Positions 38,803-49,223 of a DNA stretch of 64,000 nucleotides are shown here, piece after piece; within the stretch, counting starts at the first letter, position 1, and every line of letters begins with the position of its first letter. This DNA comes from Pseudomonas poae (GTDB lineage: Bacteria; Pseudomonadota; Gammaproteobacteria; Pseudomonadales; Pseudomonadaceae), in assembly GCA_004000515.1 (NCBI GenBank), contig CP034537.1, positions 2,604,001 to 2,668,000 on the forward strand, given 5' to 3'. The notes beneath the pieces are model-generated. The model saw nothing but the letters and a program-made list of their open reading frames with translations, made no database searches and was not told the origin of the DNA. The translations under genes and the position numbers were made by a program.

Positions 38803-40820
38803 ATGTTTGGTAAATTAAGTTGGGATGCGGTCCCGTTCCACGAGCCGATCGTAATGGTGACCATCGCCATGATCGCGCTGGTGGTCTGGCACTGTTTGCA
38901 GCAATCACGTACTACAAAAAGTGGACCTACCTGTGGACCGAGTGGTTGACGTCTGTCGACCACAAGAAAATCGGTGTCATGTACGTCATCGTTGCCATGG
39001 TCATGCTGCTGCGTGGTTTTGCCGACGCCATCATGATGCGTACCCAGTTGGCCATGGCCACCGAGGGTTCGCCTGGCTACCTGCCGCCTGAACACTATGA
39101 CCAGATCTTCACCGCTCACGGTGTGATCATGATCATCTTCATGGCGATGCCTTTCTTCACCGGCCTGATGAACCTTGCCTTGCCGCTGCAGATCGGTGCC
39201 CGTGACGTTGCCTACCCGTTCCTGAACTCCCTGAGCTTCTGGCTGCTGGTCTCCGGCGTTGTACTGATCAACCTGTCCCTGGGCGTCGGCGAATTCGCCA
39301 AGACCGGTTGGGTTGCGTATCCGCCGTTGTCGGGTATTCAGTACAGCCCTGGCGTGGGTGTGGACTACTATATCTGGGCGCTACAGTTATCAGGACTAGG
39401 GACGACACTGACGGGGGTCAACTTCCTGGCCACCGTCCTGAAAATGCGCGCCCCTGGCATGAAACTGATGGACATGCCGATCTTCACCTGGACCTGCACC
39501 TGGGCAAACGTCCTGATCGTGGCTTCGTTCCCGATCCTGGCCGCTACCATGGCGCTGCTGTCGCTTGACCGTTACCTGGATTTCCACATTTTCACCAACG
39601 AACTTGGTGGCAATCCAATGATGTACGTGAACCTGTTCTGGGCATGGGGTCACCCTGAGGTGTACATCCTGATCCTGCCAGCGTTCGGTATCTTCTCCGA
39701 AGTGATCTCGACCTTTACCGGCAAGCGCCTGTTCGGTCACCACTCGATGGTCTACGCATCGGGCGCGATCTCTGTACTGGGCTTCATGGTTTGGCTGCAC
39801 CACTTCTTCACCATGGGCTCGGGGGCCAGCGTCAACGCCTTCTTCGGCCTGGCGACGATGCTGATTTCCATCCCGACGGGGGTGAAGCTATTCAACTGGC
39901 TATTCACCATCTACCACGGCCGTCTGCGTATCACCAGCCAGGTTCTGTGGACCCTGGGCTTCATGGTGACCTTCGCCATCGGCGGTATGACCGGCGTACT
40001 GCTGGCCATTCCGGGTGCTGACTTCGTGCTGCACAACAGCCTGTTCGTGATCGCTCACTTCCACAACGTGATCATCGGTGGTGCTGTATTCGGTTACATC
40101 GCTGGTTTCAGCTTCTACTTCCCTAAAGCGTTCGGCTTCAAGCTGCACGAAGGTTGGGGCAAGGCTGCATTCTGGTTCTGGATCTCTGGCTTCTTCGTCG
40201 CGTTCATGCCGCTCTATGCACTGGGCTTCATGGGCATGACTCGTCGTCTGAACGCCACTACCAACCCTGAGTGGGTGCCGTACCTGTACGTCGCCATGTT
40301 CGGTGCGCTGATGATCGCTGTAGGTATCGCCTGCCAGCTGATCCAGCTGTACGTGAGTATCCGTGACCGTAAGCAGAACGCTTGCGACTCCGGCGACCCA
40401 TGGAATGGCCACACCCTGGAATGGTCGACTTCGTCGCCACCTCCGTTCTACAACTTCGCCGTGATCCCTACTGCGAACACCATTGATGCGTTCACCGAAG
40501 CCAAGGAAGACGGTACTGCGTACCAGAAGCCGGTTAAATATGAACCGATCCACATGCCGAACAACACCGCCACTGGCGTGGTGATGGGCGCGCTGTTGAC
40601 CGTGTTCGGTTTCGCGATGATCTGGCACATCTGGTGGCTGGCAATCGTTGGCCTGGTGGGCACCATCGGCTACTTCATTGTCCACGCAGCACGTGATGAT
40701 CAAGGCTACATGGTCCCGGTCGAAACGATCGAGCGCATCGAAGCCGAGCAGCACGCTCGCCTGGTCGCCGAGAAGAAAATCCCGGCCAACCGTGTAGAAA
40801 CCTCGTTGGAACAGGCTTAA
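38803..40820 (+). CDS. cyoB: Cytochrome bo3 ubiquinol oxidase subunit I, frameshifted
   Basis: 672 residues after repair. Haem-copper ligands are present: [15 protein letters not shown] near the first His region, [17 protein letters not shown] (CuB His and cross-linked Tyr) and [20 protein letters not shown] [13 protein letters not shown]. The true start ATG is 38803 ([14 protein letters not shown]). One G is missing at GG 38880-38881; restoring it gives [18 protein letters not shown]. It reduces O2 and pumps protons. A patch of rare codons lies at 39381-39419. Confidence 0.97.
39381..39419 (+). other. Rare-codon cluster inside cyoB
   Basis: Thirteen consecutive codons include CTA, TTA, TCA, GGA, CTA, GGG, ACG, ACA, ACG and GGG, although the rest of cyoB uses GC-ending or translationally favoured codons. 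The encoded [13 protein letters not shown] is normal for subunit I. Confidence 0.7.
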
Positions 40821-40823
40821 ACC

Positions 40824-41450
40824 ATGTCGAACTTAGTGACCAATGCTGGACACGCCCATGTCGATGACCATGGGCACGATGACCATCACCACGACTCGGG
40901 GCCGATGACCGTTTTCGGTTTCTGGCTCTACCTGATGACCGACTGCATCTTGTTTGCGTCGATCTTCGCGGTGTACGCGGTACTGGTAAACAACGTAGCG
41001 GGTGGCCCGTCGGGCCACGACATCTTCGAACTGCCTTACGTGCTCGGCGAAACCGCCTTGCTGTTGTTCAGTTCGATCACCTACGGCTTCGCCATGTTGG
41101 CCTTCTACAAGGGCAACAAGAAAGGCGTACTGAGCTGGTTGGCACTGACCTTCCTGTTCGGCCTGGGCTTCATCGGCATGGAGATCAACGAGTTCCACCT
41201 GCTGATCTCCGAAGGCTACGGCCCGCACCGTTCCGGCTTCCTGTCCGCGTTCTTCACGCTGGTAGGCACCCACGGTCTGCACGTAACTGCCGGCCTGCTG
41301 TGGATGGCGGTGATGATGTATCAGGTCAATAAACACGGCCTGACCAACACCAACAAGACTCGCCTGAGCTGCCTGAGCCTGTTCTGGCACTTCCTGGACG
41401 TGGTCTGGATCTGCGTCTTCACCGTTGTTTACCTGATGGGGACTCTGTAA
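40824..41450 (+). CDS. cyoC: Cytochrome bo3 ubiquinol oxidase subunit III
   Basis: 208 residues with a His/Asp-rich N-terminal tail ([13 protein letters not shown]), then five membrane helices including [16 protein letters not shown] and [20 protein letters not shown]. It lies three bases after cyoB and overlaps cyoD by one base. Structural subunit of the terminal oxidase. Confidence 0.97.
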   Translation: MSNLVTNAGHAHVDDHGHDDHHHDSGPMTVFGFWLYLMTDCILFASIFAVYAVLVNNVAGGPSGHDIFELPYVLGETALLLFSSITYGFAMLAFYKGNKKGVLSWLALTFLFGLGFIGMEINEFHLLISEGYGPHRSGFLSAFFTLVGTHGLHVTAGLLWMAVMMYQVNKHGLTNTNKTRLSCLSLFWHFLDVVWICVFTVVYLMGTL

Positions 41451-41791
41451 TGGCTAATGCACACTCCCATGACCATGACAGCCATGATGCGAGCCACGGC
41501 AGCGTTAAGTCGTACGCCATCGGCTTCATCCTGTCGGTAATCCTGACGCTCATCCCGTTTGGTCTGGTGATGTACCCGACCCTGCCAAAGTCGATCACCT
41601 TGATGATCGTGCTGGCATTCGCGGTGATTCAGGTTCTGGTTCACCTGGTGTACTTCCTGCACCTGGATCGCTCGAAAGAGCAGCGCGATAACGTGATTGC
41701 GTTCGTGTTCGCAGGCCTCGTAATCCTGCTGCTGGTTGGCCTGTCGATATGGATCATGTTCAGCATCCATACGTTCATGATGGCGAAGTGA
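41450..41791 (+). CDS. cyoD: Cytochrome bo3 ubiquinol oxidase subunit IV
   Basis: 113 residues: a His-rich N-terminus (HSHDHDSHDASHG) and three membrane helices (AIGFILSVILTLIPFGLV; TLMIVLAFAVIQVLVHLVYF; VIAFVFAGLVILLLVGL). Small assembly and stability subunit. Start shares a base with the cyoC stop (TAATG). Confidence 0.96.
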   Translation: MANAHSHDHDSHDASHGSVKSYAIGFILSVILTLIPFGLVMYPTLPKSITLMIVLAFAVIQVLVHLVYFLHLDRSKEQRDNVIAFVFAGLVILLLVGLSIWIMFSIHTFMMAK

Positions 41792-41802
41792 GGTAAGACC
41801 CG

Positions 41803-42690
41803 ATGTCGCTTAAGCACTTTATCCAAATCACCAAACCGGGGATCATTTTCGGTAACGTGCTTTCTGTGGCAGGCGGCTTCTTCCTGGCCTCCAAGGGGCA
41901 TGTCGATCTGGCCATCTTCCTGGCTGCGATGATCGGCACGTCCCTGGTGGTAGCTTCCGGATGTGTGTTCAACAACTGCATCGACCGTGACATCGATATC
42001 AAGATGGAGCGCACCAAGAACCGCGTGCTGGTCCAGGGCCTTATCTCCCTGAAACTGGCACTGGTCTACGCGACCGTCCTCGGTGTTGCCGGTGTGGCGT
42101 TGTTGTACAAAGTGGCCAACCCGCTGGCGGCGCTGTTTGCCGTGATCGGGTTTGTCATCTACGTCGGTCTCTACAGCCTGTACCTCAAGCGCAAGTCGGT
42201 TCACGGCACGCTGGTGGGCAGTCTGTCGGGGGCGATGCCGCCGGTGATTGGTTATGTGGCTGTAACCAATAGCTTCGACATGGCCGCGCTGACGCTACTG
42301 GTGATGTTCAGCCTGTGGCAGATGCCGCATTCCTACGCCATTGCGATCTTTCGCTTCAATGACTACCTGGCTGCTTCGATTCCGGTTCTGCCGGTCAAGC
42401 GTGGCATCCAGGTGGCCAAGAAACACATCCTGCTGTACATCCTGGCCTTCCTCGTGGCGACCTTGATGTTGACCTTCAGTGGCTACGCCGGCATGAGCTA
42501 CCTCGCCGTCGCTGCCGCCATGGGCATGTACTGGTTGTACATGGCCTGGACCGGCTACAAGGCGGTGGATGACACCGTCTGGGCGCGCAAGCTGTTCGTG
42601 TTCTCGATCTTCACCATCACCGCGCTCAGCGTGATGATGTCCCTGGATTTCCAAGTGCCGAAAGAGCTGTTGCTGACCTACGCTCACTGA
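41803..42690 (+). CDS. cyoE: Protohaem IX farnesyltransferase (haem O synthase)
   Basis: 295 residues, UbiA prenyltransferase fold with about eight or nine helices. Asp-rich motif [18 protein letters not shown] and the [22 protein letters not shown] segment (cut: [17 protein letters not shown]) are present. It adds farnesyl to haem b to make haem O for the oxidase. Last gene of the operon; a terminator follows. Confidence 0.97.
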   Translation: MSLKHFIQITKPGIIFGNVLSVAGGFFLASKGHVDLAIFLAAMIGTSLVVASGCVFNNCIDRDIDIKMERTKNRVLVQGLISLKLALVYATVLGVAGVALLYKVANPLAALFAVIGFVIYVGLYSLYLKRKSVHGTLVGSLSGAMPPVIGYVAVTNSFDMAALTLLVMFSLWQMPHSYAIAIFRFNDYLAASIPVLPVKRGIQVAKKHILLYILAFLVATLMLTFSGYAGMSYLAVAAAMGMYWLYMAWTGYKAVDDTVWARKLFVFSIFTITALSVMMSLDFQVPKELLLTYAH

Positions 42691-42705
42691 GTGTCGCAGC
42701 TGTTG

Positions 42706-42743
42706 AAAAAGCCCCGCCTTCGAGAGAAGAGCGGGGCTTTTTT
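42706..42743 (+). terminator. Rho-independent terminator of cyo operon
   Basis: AAAAAGCCCCGC and GCGGGGCTTTTTT form the stem around 13 bases. It lies 16 bases past cyoE and, with A/T runs on both sides, may also stop the convergent gene at 42759. Confidence 0.9.
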
Positions 42744-42758
42744 GGGGCGGGATCCAGG

Positions 42759-43463
42759 TTACTGCTGAACGATGCTGTACCCCTCGAACGCGCTCTGCTG
42801 CTGCAGTGCAGTGATCACACTCTTGCGGCTCAACGGCTGTTCGGTGCCCGAGTTATCCACAAAGCTTTCCACTTCCAGCTCGGCCTCATCGCCTTCACCC
42901 ACAAAGGCGAAACCGAGGAACTCAAATGCCTCGCGGTCAACGTTCAGCTTGGAACGCGGCGTGCGCAGCGGCAGGGTGACACTGATGCCGTCCTTGCTGA
43001 TCACAAACACTTCGGCTTCTTTCTTGGGGCGTGCGGCCTTGCTCTTGCCCGAGCTTGGGTTGCTGATGGCCTGGTGGCTTTGGTTCAGCACCTTCAGGGC
43101 CAGGCCGTAGACCAGTTCCTGGAACTCAGGGTCGTCCTTGAAGCTGGACAGGATACGGCTGATAGAGAATTTGCTGCTCAGGTCTTCCAGTGCGGCGCTG
43201 TCAGCGGCCTCGGCGTCCTTTAGCTGCTTGAGCTGGCCCATCAGGTCGTAGGCTTTGTCGTCGTCAAAGGCGTCGTGGGCCTGGCGAATGGCGACGCGCA
43301 GTTCGCGGATCTGGTCGCTTTCCTTGGAGGTGTGGAAGGCGTCCAGCACCATCTCGCTGATGATCTTGGCCGCTGGCAGATGCTGTGAAAGATTGATGGC
43401 GTTTTCGTATTCAGCTTTGGAGTGCAAGGCGACTACGGATTCTTCGTGGTGGGAATCGGACAT
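42759..43463 (-). CDS. Conserved hypothetical protein
   Basis: 234 residues, acidic, no signal peptide or membrane helix. The first 120 residues look helical (SQHLPAAKIISEMVLDAFH, RELRVAIRQAHDAFDDDKAY). A basic Lys/Arg linker (SSGKSKAARPKKEAEV) leads to a C-terminal beta-like domain (VFVISKDGISVTLPLRTPR, FEFLGFAFVGEGDEAELE). I do not recognise the family. It is convergent with cyoE and lies upstream of a small membrane-protein gene in the same direction. Confidence 0.75.
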   Translation of the reverse strand: MSDSHHEESVVALHSKAEYENAINLSQHLPAAKIISEMVLDAFHTSKESDQIRELRVAIRQAHDAFDDDKAYDLMGQLKQLKDAEAADSAALEDLSSKFSISRILSSFKDDPEFQELVYGLALKVLNQSHQAISNPSSGKSKAARPKKEAEVFVISKDGISVTLPLRTPRSKLNVDREAFEFLGFAFVGEGDEAELEVESFVDNSGTEQPLSRKSVITALQQQSAFEGYSIVQQ

Positions 43464-43530
43464 TGAAATTTCACTTCAGTAAACGGGGACAAAAAAGCGT
43501 CGGGCATTTTCAGGGGGGAGGGGGATCAGG

Positions 43531-44033
43531 TCAAGGCAGCACAATGCCCTTATCGCGACGCAAGGCATTCAGCGCGCGCTGCAGTCGGACTGCGCGACCG
43601 CAAAACAGACCTACGGTAAACCCCGAGACCGCGCCGATGGCCATCAACATCGATGGCGTGCTTAACAGCAAAGGATGCACGGCTTGCTGAAAGCCGAAGT
43701 AATACTTCACCGCGAAGAACAGCTGTGAGATCAGCAGGGTCTTCCAAGTGCCCGGCAGCACCAGGGTTTCGCCATTGGCGTCGAGCTGGGCTCCCTTGGC
43801 GTTGAACAGCAAGATCCCCACCACGCTGCCGGCCAGTGCGCCGCCGACCCAGGCGCTGCTCGACAGCAGGGAAGGCACCAGCGACATCAGTGACCACACC
43901 ATCAGCACCACCGGCAGGATCATCAACGAGCGGCGGTTCTCGCGCCCCCCAGGCAGGCCTTGATACCGTAGTAGCAAATCCACAGATAGACGGCGTAGAC
44001 CCACAGGGGCGTGCCTTGGAGGATGTCGAGCAT
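43531..44033 (-). CDS. DUF6622-like small membrane protein, frameshifted
   Basis: 167 residues after repair with four to five hydrophobic helices (WVYAVYLWICYYGIKACL; LMILPVVLMVWSLMSLVPSL; VGGALAGSVVGILLF; MLMAIGAVSGFTVGLFCG). The opening MLDILQGTPLWVY is typical of a small Pseudomonas inner-membrane family. The frame breaks at C6 43945-43950; one more base joins CLGGRENRRSLM. The true start is 44033. Function unknown. Confidence 0.78.
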
Positions 44034-44088
44034 TGAACGCTTCCTTGCAGAAATACAGGGCTATTTTCAGGTAAGGCGCATTAGGTGG

Positions 44089-44343
44089 TCAGTAGTGATA
44101 GCGGCACATAAGTATCTGAACCTCATCGTCTTCTATTCCATAGACCAAACGATGCTCTGAAGTGATCCTCCGGGACCAAAAACCACTGAGGTTGTGTTTG
44201 AGGGGCTCGGGTTTTCCAACACCGTCGAACGGGTCTCGTTGGATTGCCTTGATCAGGAGGTTGATGCGTTTGAGCCCTGCCTTATCGTTCTGTTGAAACC
44301 AGAGATAGTCGTCCCAGCCTTCAGGGGTAAAGAGTATTTTCAT
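44089..44343 (-). CDS. yoeB: Txe/YoeB-family toxin
   Basis: 84 residues, a complete YoeB RelE-fold mRNA interferase: KILFTPEGWDDYLWFQQNDK at the start; KPEPLKHNLSGFWSRRITSEH (cut: PLKHNLSGFWSRRIT) with the catalytic-region Arg pair; and the C-terminal CRYHY with the conserved His and Tyr. It cleaves mRNA at the ribosome. It overlaps the antitoxin gene by four bases (ATGA). Confidence 0.93.
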   Translation of the reverse strand: MKILFTPEGWDDYLWFQQNDKAGLKRINLLIKAIQRDPFDGVGKPEPLKHNLSGFWSRRITSEHRLVYGIEDDEVQILMCRYHY

Positions 44344-44594
44344 TCTTCAATCAACCGCCTTGGTTTGGCTCTACCGCCTCGCAGGCTGTTGATTGAGTTG
44401 ATCAGGCGCTCTGCGTTTTTAGGCGAGCGCAGCAAATAGGCCGTCTCTTCCAGCGCATTGAACTCGGATAACGAGATCATAACCACCGGCTCACCTTTCT
44501 GTCGGGTCAGCAGGAGAGGGATGTGGTCTTCGTTAACTCGGTCCATCGTTTCGGACAGATGAGCACGAGCATTTGTGTAGTTGATGGTTTCCAT
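44340..44594 (-). CDS. yefM: YefM/Phd-family antitoxin
   Basis: 84 residues: METINYTNARAHLSETMDRV is the DNA-binding start of Phd/YefM, and the acidic, flexible C-terminus ends RRLIEE and wraps the toxin. It neutralises YoeB and, with it, represses the operon. CAGGAG precedes the start. The operator is just upstream. Confidence 0.93.
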   Translation of the reverse strand: METINYTNARAHLSETMDRVNEDHIPLLLTRQKGEPVVMISLSEFNALEETAYLLRSPKNAERLINSINSLRGGRAKPRRLIEE

Positions 44595-44622
44595 GGTGGG
44601 GCTCCTGATTCGATGGAGAGAA

Positions 44623-44640
44623 CGTACAGAAATACGTACA
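44623..44640. promoter_or_regulatory. Candidate YefM-YoeB operator
   Basis: CGTACA occurs twice, at 44623-44628 and 44635-44640; on the coding strand this reads TGTACG-TATTTC-TGTACG. The 12-base centre-to-centre spacing matches the paired TGTACA hexamers of the E. coli yefM-yoeB operator. Confidence 0.6.
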
Positions 44641-44826
44641 TATCTTCAACAAGCATCTTATCAACGGTTGTGGTTACGACGCTGGACTTCGATTTGGCGC
44701 TGACCCATATCAACACCTCCCTTCGACAAATCCGTTACAACACCCAGGCCTGATGAACCCATAAAAACAACCACTGACCTGCGCCGAGGGGACCACCCCA
44801 CGCCAGGTGATTAAAGGATTAATGCG

Positions 44827-46851
44827 ATGGCGCTTTCTCTTGCACGCCTGGCCTTGCTGGGGGCGACGCTGTGTCTGGCGCTACCCCTGCACGCCAACTT
44901 CCCCGACACCTCACTGATTGAACACGGCAAGTACGTCGCGCAGTTGGGCGACTGCATCGCCTGTCACACCGCCAAGCAAGGAGAGGTGATGGCCGGCGGG
45001 CTGGAGCTGAGCACGCCGATGGGCACGATCTTTTCGAGCAACATTACACCGGACCGTGGCACCGGCATTGGCAACTACAGCTTTGAACAATTCGACCGGG
45101 TCATGCGCGAAGGGGTGACGCCCAGCGGTATGAACCTGTACCCGGCGATGCCGTATCCGTCCTACGCCAAGATGAGCGAAGCGGATATGCGCGCGTTGTA
45201 TGCCTACCTGATGCAAGGCGTAGAGCCGGTGCAAAGGCTAACCTCGACGCCGACATGGGCTTCCCCTTCAACCAGCGTTGGGGCCTGGCGTTTTGGAACT
45301 TGATGTTCCTCGACAAACAGCCCTTCACACCTGCCCCTGCGCGGGATGAGCTGCTCAATCGTGGCGCCTACCTGGTCCAGGGCCTCGGCCATTGCGGTTC
45401 CTGCCATACCCCGCGTGGCCTCGCCTTCCAGGAAAAAAGCCATGAGTGATGAAGGCCGCAGTGGCCAGCATTACCTGGCCGGGGAAACTGTTGAGCACTG
45501 GCGTGCCCTGAGCCTGCGCAACCTGTGGACGGTGGAAGACACTGTGCAACTGCTCAAGACCGGGCAAAACCGCTTTGCCACGGTGGCCGGCAACATGGCC
45601 GATGTGATTCACCACAGCACCCAGCATTTCAGTGACTACGACCTCACGGCCATCGCCAGTTACCTCAAGTCCCTGCCGCCGGGTAAAGACGATTTGCCGA
45701 TGCCCTCCGTGGCCCATGCACCCGCCGCGTCGCCTGCCGATTTGTTCACCAGCCGTGGCGGCCTGGGTTACATGCAGTTTTGCAGCGACTGTCACCGCAG
45801 TGACGGCGCTGGCGTAAAGGGTCTGTTTCCGCCGCTGGCCGGAAACCCGGGCATTGTTTCCAGCAACCCGACGTCGCTGCTGCACATCACCCTTACCGGC
45901 TGGGAAACTGCACAAACGGCCGCTCACCCACGGGTCTACACCATGCCCGGTTTCGCCCGGCTGCAAGATCAGGAAATCGCTGAAATCCTCAGCTTCGTGC
46001 GCACACGCTGGGGCAATGAAGGCACGCTCATCAGCGCAGCCCAGGTAAAAAAGCTGCGCGACCAGCTCAACCCGTCCACCACCGATTCATCAGCCTTTGA
46101 AACCCCACGTCTGGCCGATCTGCTCGCCGCACCCAACGCCGATCAAGTGGTTCGCGGTATGCGTCTGCACCTGCAGACCAAGGCACTGCTACCCAACAAT
46201 GTCGGCAACGCGCTTAACTGCACCAGTTGCCATCTCAATGCCGGCACCGTGGCGGATGGCTCGCCGTTTGTGGGTGTCTCGGCGTTCTTCCCCAGCTATG
46301 CGCCGCGTGCGGGCAAGGTGGTGACCCTGGAAGAACGCATCAACGGCTGCTTCCGTCGCTCGATGAATGGAACGCCGCTGCCACCGCAATCAGCGGACAT
46401 GCAGGCGATGGTCGCGTACTTCGACTGGATGAAAAACAACACCCGCCCCGAAGACAAGGTCGCCGGACGTGGCGTGGGCAAGGTCGACCCGGCGATCAAG
46501 CCGGACCTGGCCAATGGCAAGCAGGTCTACGCCAAACAATGCGCGGTGTGCCATGGCGACAATGGCCAGGGCCTTGTGCGGGCAGACGGCGAGCAGATCT
46601 ACCCGCCGCTGTGGGGCGAGCAGTCGTTCAATATCGGTGCCGGCATGGCCCGCACGTATACGGCGGCGGCGTTCGTCAAACGCAACATGCCGATTGGCTT
46701 TCACGAGAAATTCCCGTTGGGCCAGGGCGGTTTGTCCGACCAGGAAGCGGTGGACGTGGCGGCGTATTTCTCGGGCCAACCGCGCCCGGACTTCCACGAC
46801 AAGGTCAAGGATTGGCCGAACGGCGGTAAACCCGTGGATGCGCGTTACTAG
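44827..46851 (+). CDS. Five-haem c-type cytochrome (AdhB-like three-haem part fused to TsdA-like two-haem part), two frameshifts
   Basis: 674 residues after repair. Signal peptide ALLGATLCLALPLHA. Haem motifs: CIACH (43), CGSCH (about 190), CSDCH (318), CTSCH (464), CAVCH (572). The first three sit in an alcohol/gluconate-dehydrogenase cytochrome-subunit layout. The last two, with FVGVSAFFPSYAPRAGKV, resemble SoxA/TsdA cytochromes. Breaks are at AAA 45233-45235 (one A missing) and A6 45433-45438 (one extra). Haems 3-5 share one unbroken frame, so the fusion is real. A periplasmic electron carrier; no dehydrogenase subunit is adjacent. Confidence 0.88.
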
Positions 46852-48096
46852 CTCAGCTGTTTGAGGCAGGTTTCGAGAATATCGAGGCCTTCCTCCAGCA
46901 CCGCCGGCTCGATGGTCAGCGGTGCCAGCAGGCGGATGATATGGCGCGACTTGCCGCTGGGCATCAGCAGCAAGCCTGCGTCCCTTGCCAGGCTTAGCAG
47001 TTGGGTCAGTTGCTTGGCAGCTGGCGTGCCGTCGGCATTCGCCAACTCGATGCCGCGCATGGCTCCGACACCCGTAAGACGGCCGAGGTAGGGTGAAAGC
47101 CCTTGGCTGCGCCAGGCTTGATACCGGCTGACGATGGCTTCTTCCTGTTGCGAGCTCCAGGTTTTCAAGTGTTCATCGGTCATCGCGTCCAGCGTGGCCA
47201 AGGCGGCTGCGCAGGCGATCGGGTTGCCGGAATAGGTACCGCCCAGGCCGCCTTTGGGCAGGTTGTCGAGCAGTGCCTTACGCCCGACCACCGCACCCAG
47301 CGGCACGCCACCGGCGATGCTTTTGCCCAACAGGATCAAGTCCGGCTCAATGCCCAGGCGAGAGAAGGCAAAGCGTTGGCCGGTACGGCCGAAGCCTGAT
47401 TGAATTTCGTCGGCAATCAACAGGATGTTTTTTCGTCGCACAAACGCCGCAGTGCCTTTGCGAACTCGATATCCAGGGCCAGGAAACCACCTTCGCCCTG
47501 CACCGGTTCGAGGATGAAACAGGCCACGTCCTCAACATCGATTTCCACGCTGAACAGGCGGTCCATAGCTTTCAACGCTTCGGCACAGGTCACGCCGTTA
47601 TCGGCGCTGGGGTAGGGCAGGTGATACACCGGCCCCGGCAGTACACCAACCTTTTGCTTGTAGGGCGCAACCTTGCCGTTGAGGTTCAGGGTGGCCAGGG
47701 TACGGCCGTGGAACGCGCCGTCGAAGGCGATCACGGCGGTGCGGCCCGTGGCGCCGCGCACGATTTTCAAGGCGTTTTCCGCCGCTTCCGCGCCGCTGTT
47801 GGTGAGCATGCCACTGACCGGGTAGGTCACCGGGATGAACGCGCTCAGGCGCTCCATCAGTTCGATGTACGGCGCGTGGGGGCGGCGTTGAAGGCGTAGT
47901 GGGTGAGCTTGGTGGCTTGATCGCGAATCGCCTCGACTACACCCTGGTGGCAATGCCCAAGGTTGAGCACGCCGATGCCGCCGACAAAATCGATGTAGCG
48001 TTTGCCCGTGGTGTCCCAGACCTCGGCGTTTTTACCGTGGCTGAGGCTGATGGGGTGAACGATGGAAATCGATTGGCTGATGGTTTCGTGGCTCAT
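46848..48096 (-). CDS. Class III aminotransferase (GabT-like), two frameshifts
   Basis: 416 residues after repair. PLP-enzyme motifs: YIDFVGGIGVLNLGH, NSGAEAAENALKIVRG, AFHGRTLATL, EPVQGEGGF, LIADEIQSGFGRTG and the PLP Lys in LILLGKSIAGGVPLG. It resembles 4-aminobutyrate transaminases; the exact omega-amino substrate is not proven. Breaks are at T6 47428-47433 and G5 47878-47882 (plus strand), each needing one more base. Tail-to-tail with the five-haem cytochrome, sharing CTAG. The LysR gene and solute-binding protein next door suggest an amino-acid use locus. Confidence 0.87.
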
Positions 48097-48184
48097 GAAT
48101 CCTGGACTCGGCAGTGACGGGCGTCTTTTATCTAAGCCGTGTGCCGGGCCCTGTCGCAAACGAAATAAAGTCGCCGGGTCATTA

Positions 48185-49078
48185 TTAAAAGTCGGGATGT
48201 GCGCCCAGATAGTCAGTCATCCAGTTCAGGAAGGCCTTCACTTTGGGGATCTCGCCGGCATGCTCGGCATGGGCGATAAAGTGCGCGCCGTCGCTGGGCA
48301 TCGTGTAGTCCCATGGGGTCATCAAGCTGCCGTTGGCCAGCTCCTCAGCCACCAAATACTGTGGGACCAACGCCACGCCATAACCCGATTGCGCCGCGCG
48401 GATACACATGTAGAACGTGTCGAAACGCGGCCCGTGGTAGCTGTTCTGCGAGTGCAGGCCCTGTTCCAGGAACCATTCGTGCCAGGCCTCAGGGCGCGAG
48501 GTGCATTGCAGCAACGTGTGGCGGGACGAGGCATCGCTGCCCTCGGCGACAAAGCCTGGTGCACATACCGGCACCACGGCCTCGCGAAACAGCTCGATGC
48601 ACGTCGCCCCCGGCCATGAGCCCTGGCCAAAGAAAAACGCGATGTCGGCCTTGGCCTGCAGCACATCGAACGGTTCCAGTTCGTTGCGCACGTCCAGGTG
48701 GATATTCGGGTGCAGGGCCGCAAAATCCTTGAGCTTGGGCACCAGCCAGCGATCACCGAAGGTCGGCTGGGTGGCGATGCGCAGCACTTCGGTCTCGCCA
48801 CCGTAAGTGAGGATGTAGCGGCTGGAGATGTCCACTTGGGTGAGGATCTTGTGCACCTCCGTGAGGTACAGCGAGCCCGCCGGCGACAGGTACAAGCGCT
48901 GGCGTACCCGTTCGAACAGGTTGTGGCACAGCATCTCTTCCAGCTGCGCCACCTGTTTGCTCACCGCGCTTTGGGTCAGGTGCAGCTCTTCGGCGGCGCG
49001 GGTGAAACTCAAGTGGCGGGCGGCGGCTTCGAAGCATTGCAGGGCGGTCATCGAAGGGGTCAAGCGTTTTGAAATCAT
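48185..49078 (-). CDS. LysR-family transcriptional regulator (GcvA type)
   Basis: 297 residues. HTH: ALQCFEAAARHLSFTRAAEE and LHLTQSAVSKQVAQLEE; effector domain about 90-297. The MISKRLTPSMTAL opening is usual for GcvA-like regulators. Start at 49078 is preferred; ATG at 49087 is also possible. It lies upstream of the aminotransferase gene and divergent from the solute-binding protein gene, so it may control both. Confidence 0.9.
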   Translation of the reverse strand: MISKRLTPSMTALQCFEAAARHLSFTRAAEELHLTQSAVSKQVAQLEEMLCHNLFERVRQRLYLSPAGSLYLTEVHKILTQVDISSRYILTYGGETEVLRIATQPTFGDRWLVPKLKDFAALHPNIHLDVRNELEPFDVLQAKADIAFFFGQGSWPGATCIELFREAVVPVCAPGFVAEGSDASSRHTLLQCTSRPEAWHEWFLEQGLHSQNSYHGPRFDTFYMCIRAAQSGYGVALVPQYLVAEELANGSLMTPWDYTMPSDGAHFIAHAEHAGEIPKVKAFLNWMTDYLGAHPDF

Positions 49079-49223
49079 GAAGTTCATTCCAAATCGGAAG
49101 GAGCCATTGCCTAAAAGGTCGTTTGTGGCAGTGCGGTAAAGCCGTGGATACTGCCGGGCAGCACTATAAACCGGCGCGGGCTGTGCAGCGCCGAATAATA
49201 AGGAATGACAGGGAGCGCCTTGC

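Noticed and set aside
44507..44716. 69-codon leftward frame over the antitoxin promoter
   Set aside because: It covers the antitoxin start and operator in another frame and has no supporting signal.
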